DNA of 64,000 nucleotides from Candidatus Freyarchaeota archaeon (GCA_030587365.1 JAUQZE010000003.1:248001-312000); one strand, 5' to 3'; counted from the first letter of the stretch, positions 17,797 to 27,314 are shown. Program-made: numbers and translations. The notes: generated by a model not told the origin, from the sequence alone.

Positions 17797-18270
17797 TCAC
17801 TTCAATTCAAGTTTGTCAGATAAAATCGGGCGCAAAACTTCCTCTTCTTCTTCCTTTCTTATCTTTTTTATGCTTTGTTCAAATACATAAAATTCTTTTT
17901 GTGTTGTTTTGTCTTTCTGCTTCTTCATCTCCTTCCCGAATTTCTGATTAGCGATTATTTTAATTTTGTTCTTCCTAAGTTCAACTCTTTTAATCTCAGA
18001 GTAGGGAATATAGAAATTATATCCATCAGCCGCCAGGATCTCTTGCGGCGATGCTTTGAGAAGCTTTCCCTTCTTTCCTGTTGCCACACTTTTTTCTACA
18101 GACCTACCAATCGATTTACCCAGAAAAGCAGAGACCACCGCACCACCTAATGCACCAGCCCATTCACGCTTTAAGCTCCCAGTTTTCGCCACGATCACTA
18201 TTTTTTGGGTGAAAAATATCAATTTTTTATCATCGGGTGTTATATAATAATTTAGAATCTCATCACTCAT
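17797..18270 (-). CDS. Hypothetical protein with possible PH-like fold
   Basis: 157 residues. Beta-rich N terminus (I-T-P-D-D-K-K-L-I-F-F-T-Q-K-I-V-I-V), a Gly/Ala-rich stretch with G-A-L-G-G-A-V-V-S-A-F-L-G (about residues 40-52) that could touch the membrane, then strands Y-I-P-Y-S-E-I-K-R-V-E-L and a charged helical tail. The order resembles small PH-like proteins, but this is a guess. ATG start six bases behind GAGGTG. Confidence 0.4.
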   Translation of the reverse strand: MSDEILNYYITPDDKKLIFFTQKIVIVAKTGSLKREWAGALGGAVVSAFLGKSIGRSVEKSVATGKKGKLLKASPQEILAADGYNFYIPYSEIKRVELRKNKIKIIANQKFGKEMKKQKDKTTQKEFYVFEQSIKKIRKEEEEEVLRPILSDKLELK

Positions 18271-18707
18271 GTTATCCCACCTCTATATTTCGCTATTACT
18301 ATATTCAAAATAACTTTGGTTACCAATATTGTTTTAGTTATTATCTCATATTAATTTTTCGTTTCATGAATTTTGATTTCCATAAATAATCGCCTGGTAT
18401 GAGAATAACTAATAATCATAAATGAGGAGCTTAGGATTGACCGCCCTCATAATGGCCTTTTCTAGTTTCATCGACTTTGAGTATCACCAGTAAATCCCAT
18501 ATTTCTTTTATCTAGTTATAAATTTCTCTCACTTCGGCTTAATTTCCAATCTCAAAAAGAACAAGTATTCTCCTTATTGAGAAAAAATTAGTATAGGATT
18601 AGAACTCTAGTGAGCATCCAGATATTAGAAACCCCTTAAGAAGGTAAGAAGAAATATTAAAATAAAAAAGTAGAAGAATATGTACAAGTGAAAGGAGAAA
18701 ATGAACA
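18271..18707. other. Intergenic region, nothing convincing
   Basis: AT-rich spacer between diverging genes. A short hydrophobic reading (18422-18492) has no ribosome site. GGAG at 18694-18697 belongs to the next gene. Confidence 0.5.
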
Positions 18708-18929
18708 GTGAACGACGTAATACCTAAAGATATTGCTCTCCAATTATGCGAAGAGATTCAAAAGGAGAACGCCCGCAAAAAATTTGGAAGCGGAAAAATG
18801 ATGTGCTGGGGCGGCATCAAAGCCACCAAGGACAATGTGGAGGGGCGATGCGTATTCGCAAATGAACAGAATAGAGGATGCTACCAAGTTAACGCCCGCT
18901 ACGATAAAATATATAAAAAACAAAAATAA
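18708..18929 (+). CDS. Small Cys-containing protein, unknown
   Basis: 73 residues, basic, with four cysteines (L-C-E-E, M-C-W-G-G, R-C-V-F, G-C-Y-Q-V-N). The G-C-x-Q-V-N-x-R-Y-D ending looks conserved-protein-like and could bind a metal, but I do not know the family. GTG start; the ATG seven bases before it reads only eight codons in another frame. GGAG lies ten bases upstream. About 180 bases separate it from the next gene. Confidence 0.5.
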   Translation: MNDVIPKDIALQLCEEIQKENARKKFGSGKMMCWGGIKATKDNVEGRCVFANEQNRGCYQVNARYDKIYKKQK

Positions 18930-19114
18930 AAATTAAGCCAGCCTATTCCTATATAAAAAAAGGTCAAAACTCGATTTTTTCAAGGTAACTATTTTTATAT
19001 TTGTTTTTAAGTATCTAGAGAGTAATAGTATACTGTTTAAATAACATCTAAAAAAGTTTTCAAGGTATCTGAATTAAGTTAAATATACTCTCCAGACGTT
19101 ATAGGAGGAAGATT

Positions 19115-20101
19115 TTGTTGAAAACGCGAATAACCGAATTGTTTGGAATAAAGCACCCCATACTGTGTGGTGGAATGCACCGCCTCTGCGTACCCAAACT
19201 TTGCGCAGCCGTCTCTAACGCGGGAGGCTTGGGCAGTCTCACCGCCTCCACCTACCCCGCCAAGGACGATTTTGTAAAGGCTATACGCGAGGTGCGGAAA
19301 CTCACCAAAAAACCATTCTGGTGCAACGTAACCATGCTACCAGCCGTACACCTCGGCGAGGAAAACTACAAGAACTATTTTGATGCTATAATCGAAGAAA
19401 ACGTACCCGTGGTGGAGATTTCTGGCATGCCTGTAGACCGTCTGGCAAACGGGGAATACATAGACAGGCTCTTGGAAGCAGACGTTAAGCTCGTACACAA
19501 GGTGGGAGCGGTTCGGCACGCCCAGCATGCAGAAAAGGTCGGCTACAGCGCCGTTATCGCAGCAGGAGTAGAAGAAGGCGGGCATCCCCTAAACGAAAAC
19601 GTAGCCACCACAGTACTCACCCCCCGCATAGCCGAATCAGTAAAAATACCAGTCATAACTACGGGCGGTATGGCAACCGGTCGTAGCCTAGCAGCAGCAC
19701 TCTGCTTGGGCGCGGATGGTATAATGATGGCTAGCCGCTTCATCTGCACCACAGAGTGTGATGTGCACCCCAACGTTAAGCAGGAAATCATTCGCCGCCA
19801 AGAAAACGAAACCGTACTCTACGGAAACACCATTGGTTTACAAGGAAGAGCCCTGCTCAACGATTCCATAAAGAAGGTTATTGAGATAGAGGATCGCAAA
19901 GGTGGACTTCAAGAGATACTGCCTCACATCGCTGGCACCTGGGGACCCGATATATGGGAAAAGGGAAACATGAACGTCGGATTAATCCCCGTGGGACAGT
20001 CTATTGGACTAATCAAGGATGTGGTTTCCTGTAAGGAACTGCTTGAGCGAATAATTAAGGAAGCAGAGGAAATCATTAATCGAGTCAAGACCAAGCTCTA
20101 A
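19115..20101 (+). CDS. Nitronate monooxygenase / 2-nitropropane dioxygenase family
   Basis: 328 residues, an FMN-binding TIM barrel of the NMO/FabK group. It begins R-I-T-E-L-F-G-I-K-H-P-I-L-C-G-G-M, has the conserved G-V-E-E-G-G-H loop (residues about 150-156, with the candidate catalytic His) and the phosphate-binding T-T-G-G-M-A-T-G ... L-G-A-D-G-I-M-M-A-S-R-F. Members oxidise nitronates or serve as enoyl reductases in lipid synthesis; the two cannot be told apart here. Two adjacent TTG codons (19115 and 19118) follow GGAGG; either may be used. Confidence 0.8.
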   Translation: MLKTRITELFGIKHPILCGGMHRLCVPKLCAAVSNAGGLGSLTASTYPAKDDFVKAIREVRKLTKKPFWCNVTMLPAVHLGEENYKNYFDAIIEENVPVVEISGMPVDRLANGEYIDRLLEADVKLVHKVGAVRHAQHAEKVGYSAVIAAGVEEGGHPLNENVATTVLTPRIAESVKIPVITTGGMATGRSLAAALCLGADGIMMASRFICTTECDVHPNVKQEIIRRQENETVLYGNTIGLQGRALLNDSIKKVIEIEDRKGGLQEILPHIAGTWGPDIWEKGNMNVGLIPVGQSIGLIKDVVSCKELLERIIKEAEEIINRVKTKL

Positions 20102-20323
20102 ACAAAATAGAGGAAAGACGAATTAGTCAAAGGATGTCCTAGATGCCAGTCTTATGCCTGCGGTTCAATCGCAGATTGACGGAATAGACCAAAGTAATCC
20201 GATAAAATATTTTTGTGACGTGTTCTATTGGCGGGTCTCGGAGAGCAGTAGTCTACTCGATTGTCCGCTTTCTCCAAATTAAAGCAAAATTGTTATGGAA
20301 GAGAAACACCTTGTGGATTTAAA

Positions 20324-20356
20324 CAAATAAAAAGAGGGGAGTGGAGGAAACTCCCC
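20324..20356 (-). terminator. Hairpin-plus-T terminator of the NosD-like gene
   Basis: Read on the minus strand, GGGGAG (20356-20351) pairs with CTCCCC (20341-20336) across nine bases and is followed by CTCTTTTTATTTG. It lies 32 bases after the stop of the NosD-like gene. Confidence 0.55.
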
Positions 20357-20387
20357 GAATGAACGGTTAGAAGTCCATTAGTTCGTA

Positions 20388-21866
20388 TCAAGCTTTCGCT
20401 CTACGGAAGTAGTAGAACAAAACGACAGCAACCACAGCACCCACACAAGCAATACCTACAGCAGCGTAGACCATGGGACTAATACCGCCTTGTAAACCAT
20501 ACAACAGCAACCCGTAAAGCATTGACAGGGGCAGCGAAGGCAACTCTGTCTGAAACGTTTCCACATGCGTCGTGGACATGTTGACTGTTCTTGGATTCCT
20601 CGAAAAGTAGGCCGTGGAATTCCACACGGTGACGGTGGTGGTGTTCATAGTCATTGTGTAATTTGTTGTGAATGTCCCGTAGTGGACGATAATCCACGAG
20701 GTTAAACCGTTCAGACCGGTTGGGGGGTCGGACCCCAAAAAATGGGGCGTAGCGTACACTACCGTTCCATCGGTCTCAACCCTAACATCCGCACCAGAAA
20801 TAGGGGAGCCCGAAACATCAGTGACATTTACACGCAGGTAGTTCAAAACTTCACTTCCCGTAAAATTATTATTGATACTATCAGGAGTCCAAGAGTATCC
20901 CGTGGTACAGTTTAGAGCAGTGTTATCCTTTATGGCGTTATTATCATATTCTCTTATGTAGAAGCCGTACTGGTTGTTTGTTGCATTGTTACCCGTAAGG
21001 TTACAGTAGCCAGACCATATGTAGAAGCCGTACTGGTTGTTTGTTGCATTGTTACCCGTAAGGTTACAGTAGCTGGAATAATACACGTAGAAGCCGGACT
21101 GGCTGTTCTTTGTTGCTGTGTTACCTGTGAGGTTGTTGTTATTACACAGATTCCACAAGTAGAAGCCGTACTGGTTGTTTGTTGCATTGTTACCCGTAAG
21201 GTTGTTACTGGTAGACTTTTCCAGTAATATTCCGTTCCCAAAGTTGTTTGTTAAATTGTTATTTAGGATTGTGCTGCCCTGTGAATTGTTCAGGATTAGA
21301 CCACAGTAGCATTTTGATATGGTATTGTTCTCTATCCATGCGTTGTTCGTGGCTATCCAGAGCCCCCACAGTTCAGAATGACCACCTACATAATCACCAC
21401 AGTACTCTACCCTGCTGTCGTTCATTTGGAATGTTGACCCAGATTGGATTACGAAGAAATAGTACCTGTATGGGGTGATTGCGGTTATAGTTGAGGAATC
21501 ATTAATATACAGTTCTCCCCCGGTAACATTTATGCCATAATTGAGAGAGTTGGTGCCGTTGTTTACGTTTAGTATGCAGTGGATGAGGTATAGCTCACCA
21601 GTATCCGTGATAGTTAGGTTTCCGTTGAGGGTGATGTTAAGGTTCTGTGAAACATTCTGATTGTTTATTGTTGGGTTTGTCCAAGTGACACTCGTATACT
21701 GTTTTGAGGGTAGTTGCGGAGATGTCTGGGACTGAAGACTTAATGCGAAGAGAAGTGATTGCTGCTGGGTGCCCACCTGGCTTATTGCCACCGCCAGGGG
21801 AGTCACTGATGCAAAGACCAGTAGAAACGTGATAGCCAGTATAAAAGTTCTTTTTCCTTTTGTCAT
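20388..21866 (-). CDS. NosD-like right-handed beta-helix surface protein
   Basis: 492 residues. N-terminal signal sequence (basic K-G-K-R, then a hydrophobic run to about residue 28), a parallel beta-helix region (about 90-330) with repeated N-L-T-G-N-N-A-T-N-N-Q-Y-G-F-Y units and dense N-x-T/S sequons, a beta-sandwich-like section with V-T-D-V-S-G-S-P-I-S-G-A-D-V, and a C-terminal transmembrane helix with a basic stop (F-R-R-A-K). The design is that of NosD/carbohydrate-binding archaeal surface proteins anchored at the cell envelope. The repeats are nearly identical at DNA level, pointing to recent duplication. Confidence 0.75.
   Translation of the reverse strand: MTKGKRTFILAITFLLVFASVTPLAVAISQVGTQQQSLLFALSLQSQTSPQLPSKQYTSVTWTNPTINNQNVSQNLNITLNGNLTITDTGELYLIHCILNVNNGTNSLNYGINVTGGELYINDSSTITAITPYRYYFFVIQSGSTFQMNDSRVEYCGDYVGGHSELWGLWIATNNAWIENNTISKCYCGLILNNSQGSTILNNNLTNNFGNGILLEKSTSNNLTGNNATNNQYGFYLWNLCNNNNLTGNTATKNSQSGFYVYYSSYCNLTGNNATNNQYGFYIWSGYCNLTGNNATNNQYGFYIREYDNNAIKDNTALNCTTGYSWTPDSINNNFTGSEVLNYLRVNVTDVSGSPISGADVRVETDGTVVYATPHFLGSDPPTGLNGLTSWIIVHYGTFTTNYTMTMNTTTVTVWNSTAYFSRNPRTVNMSTTHVETFQTELPSLPLSMLYGLLLYGLQGGISPMVYAAVGIACVGAVVAVVLFYYFRRAKA
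20958..21210 (-). repeat. Tandem in-gene repeats of the beta-helix
   Basis: Four units start at 20958, 21021, 21087 and 21159 (plus-strand view), spaced 63, 66 and 72 bases, all multiples of three. The first two are identical over about 52 bases; the third is the most diverged. Each encodes one turn of the beta-helix. Confidence 0.8.
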
Positions 21867-22083
21867 TTATCTTTTTCTCCATTATTCGAGTACTTTCATG
21901 GTGCCCCTTATCGGCGCTCCTGCGGAACTTTTGAAAGAATCTCCTCGGCGTAGTTTTGTCATTGGTTGATTCTCTGCAAAATTCCGCAATTCACCTTCCG
22001 TTTACGAATTTCAATTTATGGAGAAAAATTATGAGTGTAAATTATTTATGGAATGTTAGTTACTTAAACCTTCTTATTATGAG

Positions 22084-23022
22084 TTGCCGCATGATTTTGT
22101 GAGTTTCTTTGGAAGCGGGGTTTCTCAAGTGAAAGAAGAAGAACTAATTGTGAAACTGGAAGGTTACCAGAAACCTTTTATTTCGACACCTTTAATTAAT
22201 AATCATCACGAGTCAAAGAGTTATTATATGCTGTTTAGTGTTTTTGGAAGAGGTGAGGCAAGTTTGAGTTTTTATCGAGAAGATTATGGGGAAATTATTC
22301 CCAGACCACCTTACATGTGGCCTAATGCACAGATTCTAGCGTCCATTTACATTACGAAACCCGAAATCATTCAGAAGATTCTTCCACCGCCCTTGGAGGC
22401 TGGAAAGACCGGAGTAGTGTTGGTCTTCATTGCGAAGTATCCCGAATCGAACTTTGGTGTAAAGTATAATGAGTCTGCAATGTTCGTGCAGGCCAGTTTT
22501 CCAAGCGATAAGGGAAACATTGACGGTGTATACTGCCCCTGCATGTACGTTGATAATGATGTGGCAATGATCGGGGGAAGAGAGGTTTACGGACTTCCAA
22601 AGAAGATAGCCAAAATAGAACTAAAAAGAGAGGGAGACAAGGTCAAGGGAACGTTGGAGAGGGAGGGAGTCAAAATAATGGATATGAAGGCTACTTTAAC
22701 AGAAAAAATGGAGAGCTCTTGGAATTATGGACCGACCTTCTCTCTTAGAGTGTTTCCAAGCCCAGACGTGGAGAGTCTAAGCTTAGCGGAGATTCTTGCC
22801 ATCGACATCACCACCGAGCCCAAGGAGATACACGCTGCAACAGGAACCCTCAAGTTTGAAAAATCGGAAAAAGACCCCCTCTACGAGATAGAACAAGTTA
22901 TGAATATGGGTATGATTTTCTCTATAGGCACACCTAAAATGTCCAAAGGAACAGTTCTCCTCAGAGCGTTGGGTGAGGATACGGAGAAATATCTGCCCTT
23001 CATCTACTCTCGAAGCTGGTAG
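22084..23022 (+). CDS. Acetoacetate decarboxylase (ADC)-like protein, copy 1
   Basis: 312 residues. The ADC fold is seen from about residue 70: I-L-P-P-P-L-E near the start, D-N-D-V-A-M-I-G-G-R-E-V-Y-G-L-P-K-K with the candidate Schiff-base lysine in P-K-K. The first 65 residues are an extra region with no clear homology. The start is probably TTG 22084, though a later one is possible. It opens a run of three genes: the FAD-linked oxidase starts 28 bases after its stop, and the Fe-S protein overlaps that. ADC relatives decarboxylate or dehydrate 2-oxo or 3-oxo acids; the substrate here is unknown. A paralog lies at 44714-45526. Confidence 0.75.
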   Translation: MPHDFVSFFGSGVSQVKEEELIVKLEGYQKPFISTPLINNHHESKSYYMLFSVFGRGEASLSFYREDYGEIIPRPPYMWPNAQILASIYITKPEIIQKILPPPLEAGKTGVVLVFIAKYPESNFGVKYNESAMFVQASFPSDKGNIDGVYCPCMYVDNDVAMIGGREVYGLPKKIAKIELKREGDKVKGTLEREGVKIMDMKATLTEKMESSWNYGPTFSLRVFPSPDVESLSLAEILAIDITTEPKEIHAATGTLKFEKSEKDPLYEIEQVMNMGMIFSIGTPKMSKGTVLLRALGEDTEKYLPFIYSRSW

Positions 23023-23050
23023 ACTCAATTTTTTTGGGGTGAATTTTTTG

Positions 23051-24559
23051 TTGGTTACGGAAAAAGCGTATAAGGAATTAGAAAATGCTCTGGGAGCGGA
23101 TTACGTTTCCGATCAGGATTTTGTGAGACAGGCCTACTCCCGAAACGTAGATCCCGCCCTACCCGACCGATGGCCAGATATCGTGGTTCGCCCCGGTACC
23201 ACGGAAGAGGTTTCACATATTGTTAGGGTGGCGAACAAGTACAAGATTCCCATGGTTCCCAGAGGCGGAGGAGCAGACCTCGTAGGAGGCTCAAAACCCA
23301 TAGTGGAGGGAGGAATTCTCATTGATCTTACTCGAATGAATAAAGTTGTTGAGTTCAACGAGGATGTGGGAAATGTTGTGGTGGAGTGCGGTATCACTTG
23401 GGGTGAACTAATAGAGTTTCTCCACAAGAAAGGGTACACCACTGGGATTGAGGGGCCTGGCTCCGGGATGAGTGCTACTATTGGCGGCGGTTTGTCAAAC
23501 AATACTATTGGTTTTGGCTCCACTAAGTATGGTCCGGTTTCTGATAACTGTATAGGGGTGGAGGTGGTTCTTCCCAATCCTGATGGTGATATTATCAATA
23601 CTGGTTCTGGTGCGAGTAGGTATGTTAAGAAGCCTTTCAGCCGATGGGGAATGTGTCCTGATTTTACGGGTCTCTTTCTGGGTGATGTGGGAACTATGGG
23701 CATCAAAACCAGGGCGGTTATGAAGATTTACCCATTGCCCGAGTATAGGGAGGGATACACTTTCGTTGTGCCGGATGACTATGAATTCATGGTCAAGGTC
23801 AGCCACGCGCTTCAGCGTAGGTGCAGCTGGGGAATTTCGGACATAACTATTACTCCCTCGTCGGTGGTTATGATTTATTCGCTTACCGAGGTTATTAAGC
23901 CTTGGAGAGACCTTATGCTCTCAAAACCCGTGATGATGGTTGGGATAGAAGCGGATAACGAAAAAATGTTGGAGATAGCAAGGGATACTGTTCACGAGGA
24001 ATTCGCGAAACCCGATGTGGTTGAACTCGGGCCTTCACTCAAGGAGGGTAATATCGCGGAGTGGGTGGGGAAAAAGCAGGGTCAGTGGCAGTACTTCCAC
24101 GGAGTATTCGGTGTGATGCCGGGTCACTTCAGCTGCACCACCTGTCACAAGGTTCCCCTCGACCAGATGCCGCAGGTCTTTAAAGAATCCGAGATGTACA
24201 CGATGCAAAAAGCTCAAGAATACTCAAGCGCCATGGTGGCTGCGGCTACAGCAGCAGTGGTTTACGTAATGCCCAGAGGGGAGTGCGTAATCGTTGGGGG
24301 AATGAGTGCATGGAACAAGCCTGAGATGAGAGAAACCAACCTGAAGTTCTGGAAGGATAGACTACACTTCCAGGTAGAGTATGGTGGAGTGCACTACTGG
24401 CTGGGAGAGGTCATCAGCCAAGCCATAATGGAAGCCAACGCCTTCCCACCACAGTTCACCAAATTCTTCAGAGACACGAAGAGAACAGTGGACCCCAACT
24501 TTCTGCTGAGCCCAGGCAAGTTTCACTTCTACAGTCCGGAGGAGGGGAAAAATGACTAA
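23051..24559 (+). CDS. FAD-linked oxidase (GlcD/FAD_binding_4 family)
   Basis: About 502 residues. PP-loop FAD domain signature P-R-G-G-G-A-D-L-V-G-G and G-P-G-S-G-M-S-A-T-I-G-G-G-L-S-N-N, followed by D-V-G-T-M-G-I-K-T, match GlcD/D-lactate dehydrogenase-type flavoproteins. I choose the TTG at 23051 because GGGGTGA lies eight bases upstream; a TTG at 23048 is equally in frame, and frames reaching back into the ADC gene are not needed. The Fe-S gene starts inside its end (eight-base overlap), so the two proteins probably form an oxidase complex that passes electrons from a 2-hydroxy acid or similar substrate to the clusters. Confidence 0.8.
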   Translation: MVTEKAYKELENALGADYVSDQDFVRQAYSRNVDPALPDRWPDIVVRPGTTEEVSHIVRVANKYKIPMVPRGGGADLVGGSKPIVEGGILIDLTRMNKVVEFNEDVGNVVVECGITWGELIEFLHKKGYTTGIEGPGSGMSATIGGGLSNNTIGFGSTKYGPVSDNCIGVEVVLPNPDGDIINTGSGASRYVKKPFSRWGMCPDFTGLFLGDVGTMGIKTRAVMKIYPLPEYREGYTFVVPDDYEFMVKVSHALQRRCSWGISDITITPSSVVMIYSLTEVIKPWRDLMLSKPVMMVGIEADNEKMLEIARDTVHEEFAKPDVVELGPSLKEGNIAEWVGKKQGQWQYFHGVFGVMPGHFSCTTCHKVPLDQMPQVFKESEMYTMQKAQEYSSAMVAAATAAVVYVMPRGECVIVGGMSAWNKPEMRETNLKFWKDRLHFQVEYGGVHYWLGEVISQAIMEANAFPPQFTKFFRDTKRTVDPNFLLSPGKFHFYSPEEGKND

Positions 24560-25769
24560 AGCCCAAGAAGTAGAGAAATTGAGACACCTCAAAAAACTTG
24601 GAGACATAGCGTACGGTTGCATCGCCTGCGGAGACTGCCGCACAGCGGTCAGATATACTGTAGGTAGGTATAAGGTCTGCCCAGTACTGGAGCAAACTCC
24701 GGGATTTGAGCCTTTCTTTGCGCGGGGAAAAATGCAGATAATACGCGGACTCTTGGAAGGTAAACTGCAGCCCAGCCAGGAGCTTGCCAACGCCGTATAT
24801 CAGTGCACCACGTGCGGTGACTGCCACGCGACATGTCACCAATCCATGGATCCCAACATCAACCTCAACATAAGCAGATACCTTGACCACACCAAGATTT
24901 ACGAGGCACTCCGAGCGGATCTGGTTGATGCAGGCTTCGGGCCGATGCCTCGACAGAGTGAAGTGTTGGAATGGTGTGAAAAGGAGCACAATCCTTACAT
25001 GGAACCCCATGAGAAACGAACCGCCTGGATACCCGAAGGAGTGGAATTATCCTCCAAAGGTGACCTGGTACTCTTCATGGGTTGCACCGAACCCTACAGG
25101 CAACCCGAGCTCATCCAAAAGACCATAAAACTGCTGCTCTCAGCGGGAGTCACTCCAGCGGTAATACATCCTGAAGAGTACTGCTGTGGCTCGGTGGCTC
25201 TGAGAACCGGTGCTCGTGATTTAGCGGAAGAACTGGCTTTGCACAATATACAATCGTTGCAAGAGTCTGGAGCCAAAGAAGTGATGGTACACTGTGCGGG
25301 ATGTTACAGAACCTTCAAAAAAGACTACCCCGAGATTTACGGAAAAGAATTACCCTTCAAGGTGGTTCACGTAACCGAAATTCTAGAGCGGTTATTAAAA
25401 GAAGGTAAGCTGAGCCTCAAGGATGATTTCAGAGGTAAAAAACTGACCTATCATGATCCATGCCATCTGGGACGCCACTGTGACTTCTTTGACCCCCCTC
25501 GTGAAATAATAAAAATGGTTCCCGGAGTGGACTTCGTGGAAATGAGACGCAACCGAGCCGCCGCCTGGTGTTGCGGAGCGGGTGGGGGAGTAAAATCAGG
25601 ATTTCCAGAACTCGCAGCAAAAATAGCAGGGGTAAGAGTGGAGGATGCAAAAGAAGTTGGAGCAGATTACATCGTTACTGTTTGTCCATTCTGCGAGAAC
25701 AATCTATGCACAACTGCAGAAAAGGAGGGAATATCCGTTTTAGATGTGGTGGATTTGTTCAAGATTTAA
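24552..25769 (+). CDS. Fe-S protein with CCG domains (GlpC/GlcF/HdrD-like)
   Basis: 405 residues. Two [4Fe-4S]-like motifs near the N terminus: C-I-A-C-G-D-C with a distant V-C-P (longer gap than usual) and C-T-T-C-G-D-C-H-A-T-C. The C-terminal part has two CCG modules, Y-C-C-G-S-V-A and D-P-C-H-L-G ... A-W-C-C-G-A-G-G-G, as in heterodisulfide reductase D and glycolate oxidase F subunits. The ATG overlaps the FAD-oxidase stop by eight bases, a sign of coupled translation. Probably the electron-accepting partner of that flavoprotein, cytosolic or membrane-associated. Confidence 0.8.
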   Translation: MTKAQEVEKLRHLKKLGDIAYGCIACGDCRTAVRYTVGRYKVCPVLEQTPGFEPFFARGKMQIIRGLLEGKLQPSQELANAVYQCTTCGDCHATCHQSMDPNINLNISRYLDHTKIYEALRADLVDAGFGPMPRQSEVLEWCEKEHNPYMEPHEKRTAWIPEGVELSSKGDLVLFMGCTEPYRQPELIQKTIKLLLSAGVTPAVIHPEEYCCGSVALRTGARDLAEELALHNIQSLQESGAKEVMVHCAGCYRTFKKDYPEIYGKELPFKVVHVTEILERLLKEGKLSLKDDFRGKKLTYHDPCHLGRHCDFFDPPREIIKMVPGVDFVEMRRNRAAAWCCGAGGGVKSGFPELAAKIAGVRVEDAKEVGADYIVTVCPFCENNLCTTAEKEGISVLDVVDLFKI

Positions 25770-25803
25770 GTAAATTTTTCGACAATTTCTTTTGGTGGAG
25801 TAA

Positions 25804-26079
25804 TTGAGTACTTCAGTCAAAATTAGCGAGGAGAGTAAACACATACTAGAGGCTATTCAGGCAAGGATAATTCTTAAAACTGGCAGAAAGTTTTCTCAAC
25901 AGGAGCTCTTAGACATGATTGTTAAGAGCTTTGAGGGAAGGGATGAGGAGTTAATCAAGCTACTAGGCATTGTTAGGTTTCCCCTGTCACCCGAAGAGAT
26001 TGAAAGGCTAATGGAAATTCCAGAGGACTGGGGCGTGGAAACAAGAGAGGAAGAAATTGATCGCTCCCTATACAGCTAA
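25804..26079 (+). CDS. Ribbon-helix-helix-type antitoxin-like protein, unpaired
   Basis: 91 residues. V-K-I-S-E-E-S-K-H-I-L-E-A-I-Q-A-R followed by a Lys-rich turn and F-S-Q-Q-E-L-L-D-M-I-V-K resemble VapB-like RHH regulators. The C-terminal half, ending D-R-S-L-Y-S, suits a toxin-binding tail. No PIN-domain gene follows: the next 260 bases have only a hydrophobic reading without start codon. TTG start, 34 bases after the Fe-S gene. Could be a solitary regulator or an orphan antitoxin. Confidence 0.5.
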   Translation: MSTSVKISEESKHILEAIQARIILKTGRKFSQQELLDMIVKSFEGRDEELIKLLGIVRFPLSPEEIERLMEIPEDWGVETREEEIDRSLYS

Positions 26080-26344
26080 ATCTCGACCCCCAAAGAACTC
26101 GGATAACAAGCATTCTACTTATTATAGGCAGTGTCCTAACTTTAATTGCCAGTGGTGGCCTTTTCTCATATTTCTACATCATCCCTAATCTAATACTCAA
26201 TTGCTTACAGTCTAGCAGCGTATTCATTCCACTCGACATATTATTCTAATCAAAAAACCAGAAAAGACGCTTTTGACTTCTGTTTTGATCGATTAAAAAA
26301 ATAGTTTTTTAAGAAACCATTTTATAGAAAAATAGATACGATTT

Positions 26345-27223
26345 ATGCATTTACAGATAGGTTCCTTTTCAACTCAGACATTTGAATTGTTTTCGATGAT
26401 GTTTATGGACTGGATTTCGATTCTCATCTCAGTTCTGATAGGGATTTGCTCCGGTGCGGCAACTGGCTTGATAGGCGCAAGTGGAGTACTTGTTGTGGTT
26501 CCTGCTCTAACTTTGGCTCTAAATCTTCCTGTTCACGTTGCAATCGGTACCAGCCTAGCGGTCGACGTAATGGCTTCAATAGTTGTTACCTACACTTATT
26601 ATCGGAATAAGAACTTGGATTTAAAATCCGGTATTTGGTTAGCTTTGGGGGCGGTGGCTGGTGCACAGTTGGGCAGTATACTTTCGGTTTATATTCCTGA
26701 GCTTGAACTTGGTGGCTTATTCGGAATATTCCTCATTCTTAGCGGAATTAGTTTTTGGAGCAAGAAGGTGCGCCAGAGGCTACACCTGTTCACAGGAGCA
26801 TCAAAAAAAGTAAATAACGAACAGGAGGTCTCGGCAAAAAAGACAAATCTAGAGAAAAAGAAAATCGCAATTACTGTTCTCATAGGTTTCTCCATCGGTA
26901 TAGTGAGTGGTATCCTCGGAGCGGGGGGAGGAGTCATGTTCCTCTTGGTTTTAATCTTTGTTCTCAAATACCCTGTCCACAAAGCTGTGGGAACATCGAC
27001 CCTAATTATGGCAATAACGGCAGCATCTGGAGCCATAGGATACTCCCTGAACGGGAACATAAGTCTGGTTATCGCACTAGTTGTTGGTGCGGGCACGATT
27101 TTGGGCAGTAGGCTTGGTGCCCTCTACGCCAACCGAGCCTCGGAAGAAACTCTTGCAAAAATCGTAGGGCTGGTATTTGTAATATTAGGAGCAGTTATGA
27201 TAATAACCCAGTTTATTCGTTAA
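26345..27223 (+). CDS. TauE/SafE family membrane transporter
   Basis: 292 residues with about eight hydrophobic segments in two homologous halves, each beginning with a G-x-x-x-G-x-x-G-x-G-G/A stretch (G-I-C-S-G-A-A-T-G-L-I-G-A-S-G and G-I-V-S-G-I-L-G-A-G-G-G) and containing V-H-x-A-x-G-T-S. This is the pattern of TauE/SafE (4-TMS repeat) exporters, proposed to move sulfite, sulfonates or other anions. A charged loop between halves (residues 145-180) is cytoplasmic. The substrate cannot be read. Confidence 0.85.
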   Translation: MHLQIGSFSTQTFELFSMMFMDWISILISVLIGICSGAATGLIGASGVLVVVPALTLALNLPVHVAIGTSLAVDVMASIVVTYTYYRNKNLDLKSGIWLALGAVAGAQLGSILSVYIPELELGGLFGIFLILSGISFWSKKVRQRLHLFTGASKKVNNEQEVSAKKTNLEKKKIAITVLIGFSIGIVSGILGAGGGVMFLLVLIFVLKYPVHKAVGTSTLIMAITAASGAIGYSLNGNISLVIALVVGAGTILGSRLGALYANRASEETLAKIVGLVFVILGAVMIITQFIR

Positions 27224-27314
27224 TCTCCTTCCGACCAAAATAGCACATAAAAAACTAAAAACCTTATTATAGGAGTTAATACCCTTTAACATCCGAGTAC
27301 AGGAGGAAATGATT

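Noticed and set aside
20158..20174. tRNA T-arm-like hairpin CTGCG-GTTCAAT-CGCAG
   Set aside because: The loop is shifted by one base relative to the tRNA consensus, no matching acceptor, D or anticodon arms fit around it, and the span to any upstream partner is too short.
20958..21210. CRISPR-like array
   Set aside because: Spacing is in whole codons, the spacers are part of one protein-coding frame, and no cas gene is near.
26085..26250. Hydrophobic reading after the RHH gene, possible toxin or membrane protein
   Set aside because: No start codon in frame and no PIN or other toxin motif.
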